A stretch of 13,364 bases of DNA from JAVZGQ01 sp039000685 (GTDB taxonomy: Archaea > Aenigmatarchaeota > Aenigmatarchaeia > CG10238-14 > SCSR01), in the NCBI GenBank assembly GCA_039000685.1, contig JAWBNW010000017.1, positions 1 through 13,364 of the forward strand, read 5' to 3'. The position numbers were made by a program, and so were the translations under genes. Below are positions 12,129 to 13,364 of the stretch, piece after piece (positions within the stretch are counted from its first letter, which is position 1; every line of letters starts with the position of its first letter). Below the pieces are notes generated by a model that worked only from the letters and a program-made list of their open reading frames with translations, did not search any database and was not told the DNA's origin.

Positions 12129-12842
12129 AGAATACATTAGCAAAATTCCAAGCAAGAAAATCCCCAATTCTACCAAGGATCTTTTTATTTTAACTTCTTT
12201 TCTTATCTCTGGTATCAAATCGCTAGCTGCTATGTAAATGAAGTTGCCAGCAGCAAAGGGAAGCAAGATTTTCAAAATGTACTCTGAGGAAATGAAATAT
12301 CCAAACAAGCCACCAAAAATGGCTATCAAAGCTGAAAAGAAGTTGAAAAACAAAGCCTTTTTCTTGCTGAAGCCTGCATAAACCAAAACACCAAAGTCAC
12401 CAATTTCTTGAGGAATTTCATGCAAAATTACGGCCAAGCTTGTGATAAAGCCTAGCTTAAAGCTTGATAGGAAACTTGCAGCTATTATCAAGCCGTCTAT
12501 GAAATTATGAACTCCATCTCCAATTAAATTGACATAACCAAAGGTGTGGACTTTGCATTTTGCCTCATGGCAATGGCGCCAATGAATAATTTTTTCCACT
12601 AAGAATAAAATTATAAAGCCAAGTAATGTGAAAAATGAAATTTCTTTGTAAGATAAAAATTCGGAAGCTTCTGGAAGCAAGTGGAAGAAAGAGCCACCAA
12701 GCAAAACTCCTGCCGAAAGCGCTACTAGAGCCAAAAGAATTTTTTTCACAAGCTTTTCTTTCATCAAAAAAGTTAAGATGCCGATAAAAGCTATCAAGCT
12801 TACTAAAAAAGTTGAAAGTAGGATGAAGAGCAAAGCAGGCAT
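12111..12842 (-). CDS. ZIP family divalent metal transporter
   Basis: This 243-residue membrane protein has about eight hydrophobic segments. The fourth and fifth helices carry the metal path residues HNFIDG (112-117; H112, N113, D116) and HEIPQEIGD (141-149; H141, E142, E146). These match the ZIP/ZupT consensus H-N-x-x-D and H-E-x-P-x-E. A histidine/cysteine-rich loop, HWRHCHEAKC (87-96), lies before them, the usual site for metal binding on the cytoplasmic side. FAAGNFIYIAASDLIPE (196-212) matches the late membrane segment of the family. It would move zinc, iron or similar ions into the cytoplasm; selectivity is not known. A TATA-like element (12861-12870) lies inside the end of the upstream DUF488 gene, so it may have its own promoter. 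Confidence 0.95.
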   Translation of the reverse strand: MPALLFILLSTFLVSLIAFIGILTFLMKEKLVKKILLALVALSAGVLLGGSFFHLLPEASEFLSYKEISFFTLLGFIILFLVEKIIHWRHCHEAKCKVHTFGYVNLIGDGVHNFIDGLIIAASFLSSFKLGFITSLAVILHEIPQEIGDFGVLVYAGFSKKKALFFNFFSALIAIFGGLFGYFISSEYILKILLPFAAGNFIYIAASDLIPEIRKEVKIKRSLVELGIFLLGILLMYSLAFVF

Positions 12843-12851
12843 GTTAATACT

Positions 12852-13361
12852 TTACTCTTGAAATATATTTTCTTTTAGTTTTTTTGCCTTCTTATCACAC
12901 CAGAGCCTAAGCTTCATCTTTTCCTCAATTTCTTTTTCTTTTGGCTTGTGCTCTTGAGTTTTTTCTTCATCAAAGATGTGAATCACTTCAAAGCCTTTTT
13001 CCACTAAAGCATTAGCAATATATCTTCTATGGCAGCGCCACCAGAATTTTTCTGAGCAGACTAGCACTGCGGTTTTTTTGTTTAAAATTTCCACCAGCTT
13101 GCTTAAAGCTTGAGAAAATTCTTCACTTCTGCTGAAAGCTTCATATCCTTCTTTTCTATAGCCACCAAGCTCAAGAAAATGAAGATATTGGATTTGGTTT
13201 CTTTCCAATTCTTTCTCCAAAATTTCCTTATTGAACCAAGGGAATTTCTTGCTTGAAGGAAAGCGTCTAACGTCAATTACAAGCTGAATTTCAAATTTTT
13301 TCAGAATTTCAAGAAATTCTTCAAGGCTTCTGGTGCTATGACCAAGAGTGTAAATCTTCAC
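12852..13361 (-). CDS. DUF488 family protein
   Basis: This 169-residue protein opens with MKIYTLGHSTRSLEEF, the classic DUF488 start, and carries VDVRRFPSSKKFPWFN (about 29-44). Late in the chain comes VCSEKFWWRCHRRYIA (101-116), where the C-H-R-R motif is diagnostic; C102 and C110-H111 may bind metal. The role of the family is not established. It starts with GTG at 13361, only three bases from the window edge, so an upstream start outside the window cannot be excluded. Family alignment, however, supports this residue as the first. The stop lies nine bases before the ZIP gene on the same strand, so the pair may form an operon in addition to the inner promoter. Confidence 0.9.
   Translation of the reverse strand: MKIYTLGHSTRSLEEFLEILKKFEIQLVIDVRRFPSSKKFPWFNKEILEKELERNQIQYLHFLELGGYRKEGYEAFSRSEEFSQALSKLVEILNKKTAVLVCSEKFWWRCHRRYIANALVEKGFEVIHIFDEEKTQEHKPKEKEIEEKMKLRLWCDKKAKKLKENIFQE
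12861..12870 (-). promoter_or_regulatory. TATA-like box for the ZIP transporter
   Basis: AAATATATTT, a self-complementary sequence, is centred about 24 bases before the ZIP ATG (12842), inside the 3' end of the DUF488 gene. It fits a leaderless promoter for the transporter. Confidence 0.4.
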
Positions 13362-13364
13362 AAA

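Noticed and set aside
1..13364. CRISPR array or insertion sequence
   Set aside because: No evenly spaced repeats, transposase-like protein or flanking inverted repeats were seen; the only mobile features are the two LAGLIDADG genes and the rRNA intron.

Overview
The window reads as archaeal chromosome from an AT-rich, tightly packed genome. The evidence is direct: the 3' third of an archaeal-type 23S rRNA gene interrupted by a LAGLIDADG intron; a TFIIB-type initiation factor; hypusine-bearing aIF5A; an archaeal histone; Nob1 (PIN domain plus zinc ribbon); and TATA boxes about 23-28 bases ahead of start codons with no leader, mixed with GTGA-type ribosome binding sites. Three convergent gene pairs overlap at their ends and one divergent pair is only 18 bases apart (36 with the preferred histone start). 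This compaction and a divergent 23S core suggest a small-genome, DPANN-like archaeon; the lineage is an inference and is not proven by the window.

Layout. 1-1380 is the end of the 23S rRNA gene (+). It is split at helix 93 by a 725-base intron (328-1052) that carries a homing endonuclease gene with its own promoter. 1453-5149 is a minus-strand block, read from right to left: aIF5A, a SAM-dependent methyltransferase-like protein, an ABC exporter (ATPase and permease, overlapping by 4 bases) and a hypothetical protein. 5239-6601 (+) holds a LysZ/ArgB-like amino-acid kinase and a hypothetical protein. 6624-7343 holds a histone (-) and Nob1 (+), divergent. 7336-7791 (-) is a secreted or membrane-anchored cysteine-rich protein. 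7895-9097 (+) is a saccharopine-dehydrogenase-like protein, convergent with a hypothetical protein (9101-9568, -). 9661-10596 (+) is TFB, convergent and overlapping with a second, free-standing LAGLIDADG-winged-helix protein (10583-11698, -). 11838-12128 (+) is a small zinc-ribbon protein, convergent and overlapping with a ZIP metal transporter (12111-12842, -), which follows a DUF488 gene (12852-13361, -).

How the genes fit together. Most are information-processing genes: ribosome (23S, Nob1, aIF5A), transcription (TFB) and chromatin (histone). The rest are transport and small accessory genes. No operon encodes a full pathway; the kinase and the saccharopine-dehydrogenase-like enzyme stand without pathway partners.

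The parts most worth a second look are in the rRNA. The intron sits in the same rRNA hairpin that the chloroplast endonuclease I-CreI targets. By-eye alignment also suggests that helix 89 has about 70 extra bases, that the peptidyl-transferase core carries rare bases including a compensated 2507-2582 pair, and that the sarcin-ricin loop is GAAA instead of GAGA. Three short palindromes in promoter regions are candidate operators. No CRISPR array, tRNA, 5S rRNA or insertion sequence was found.
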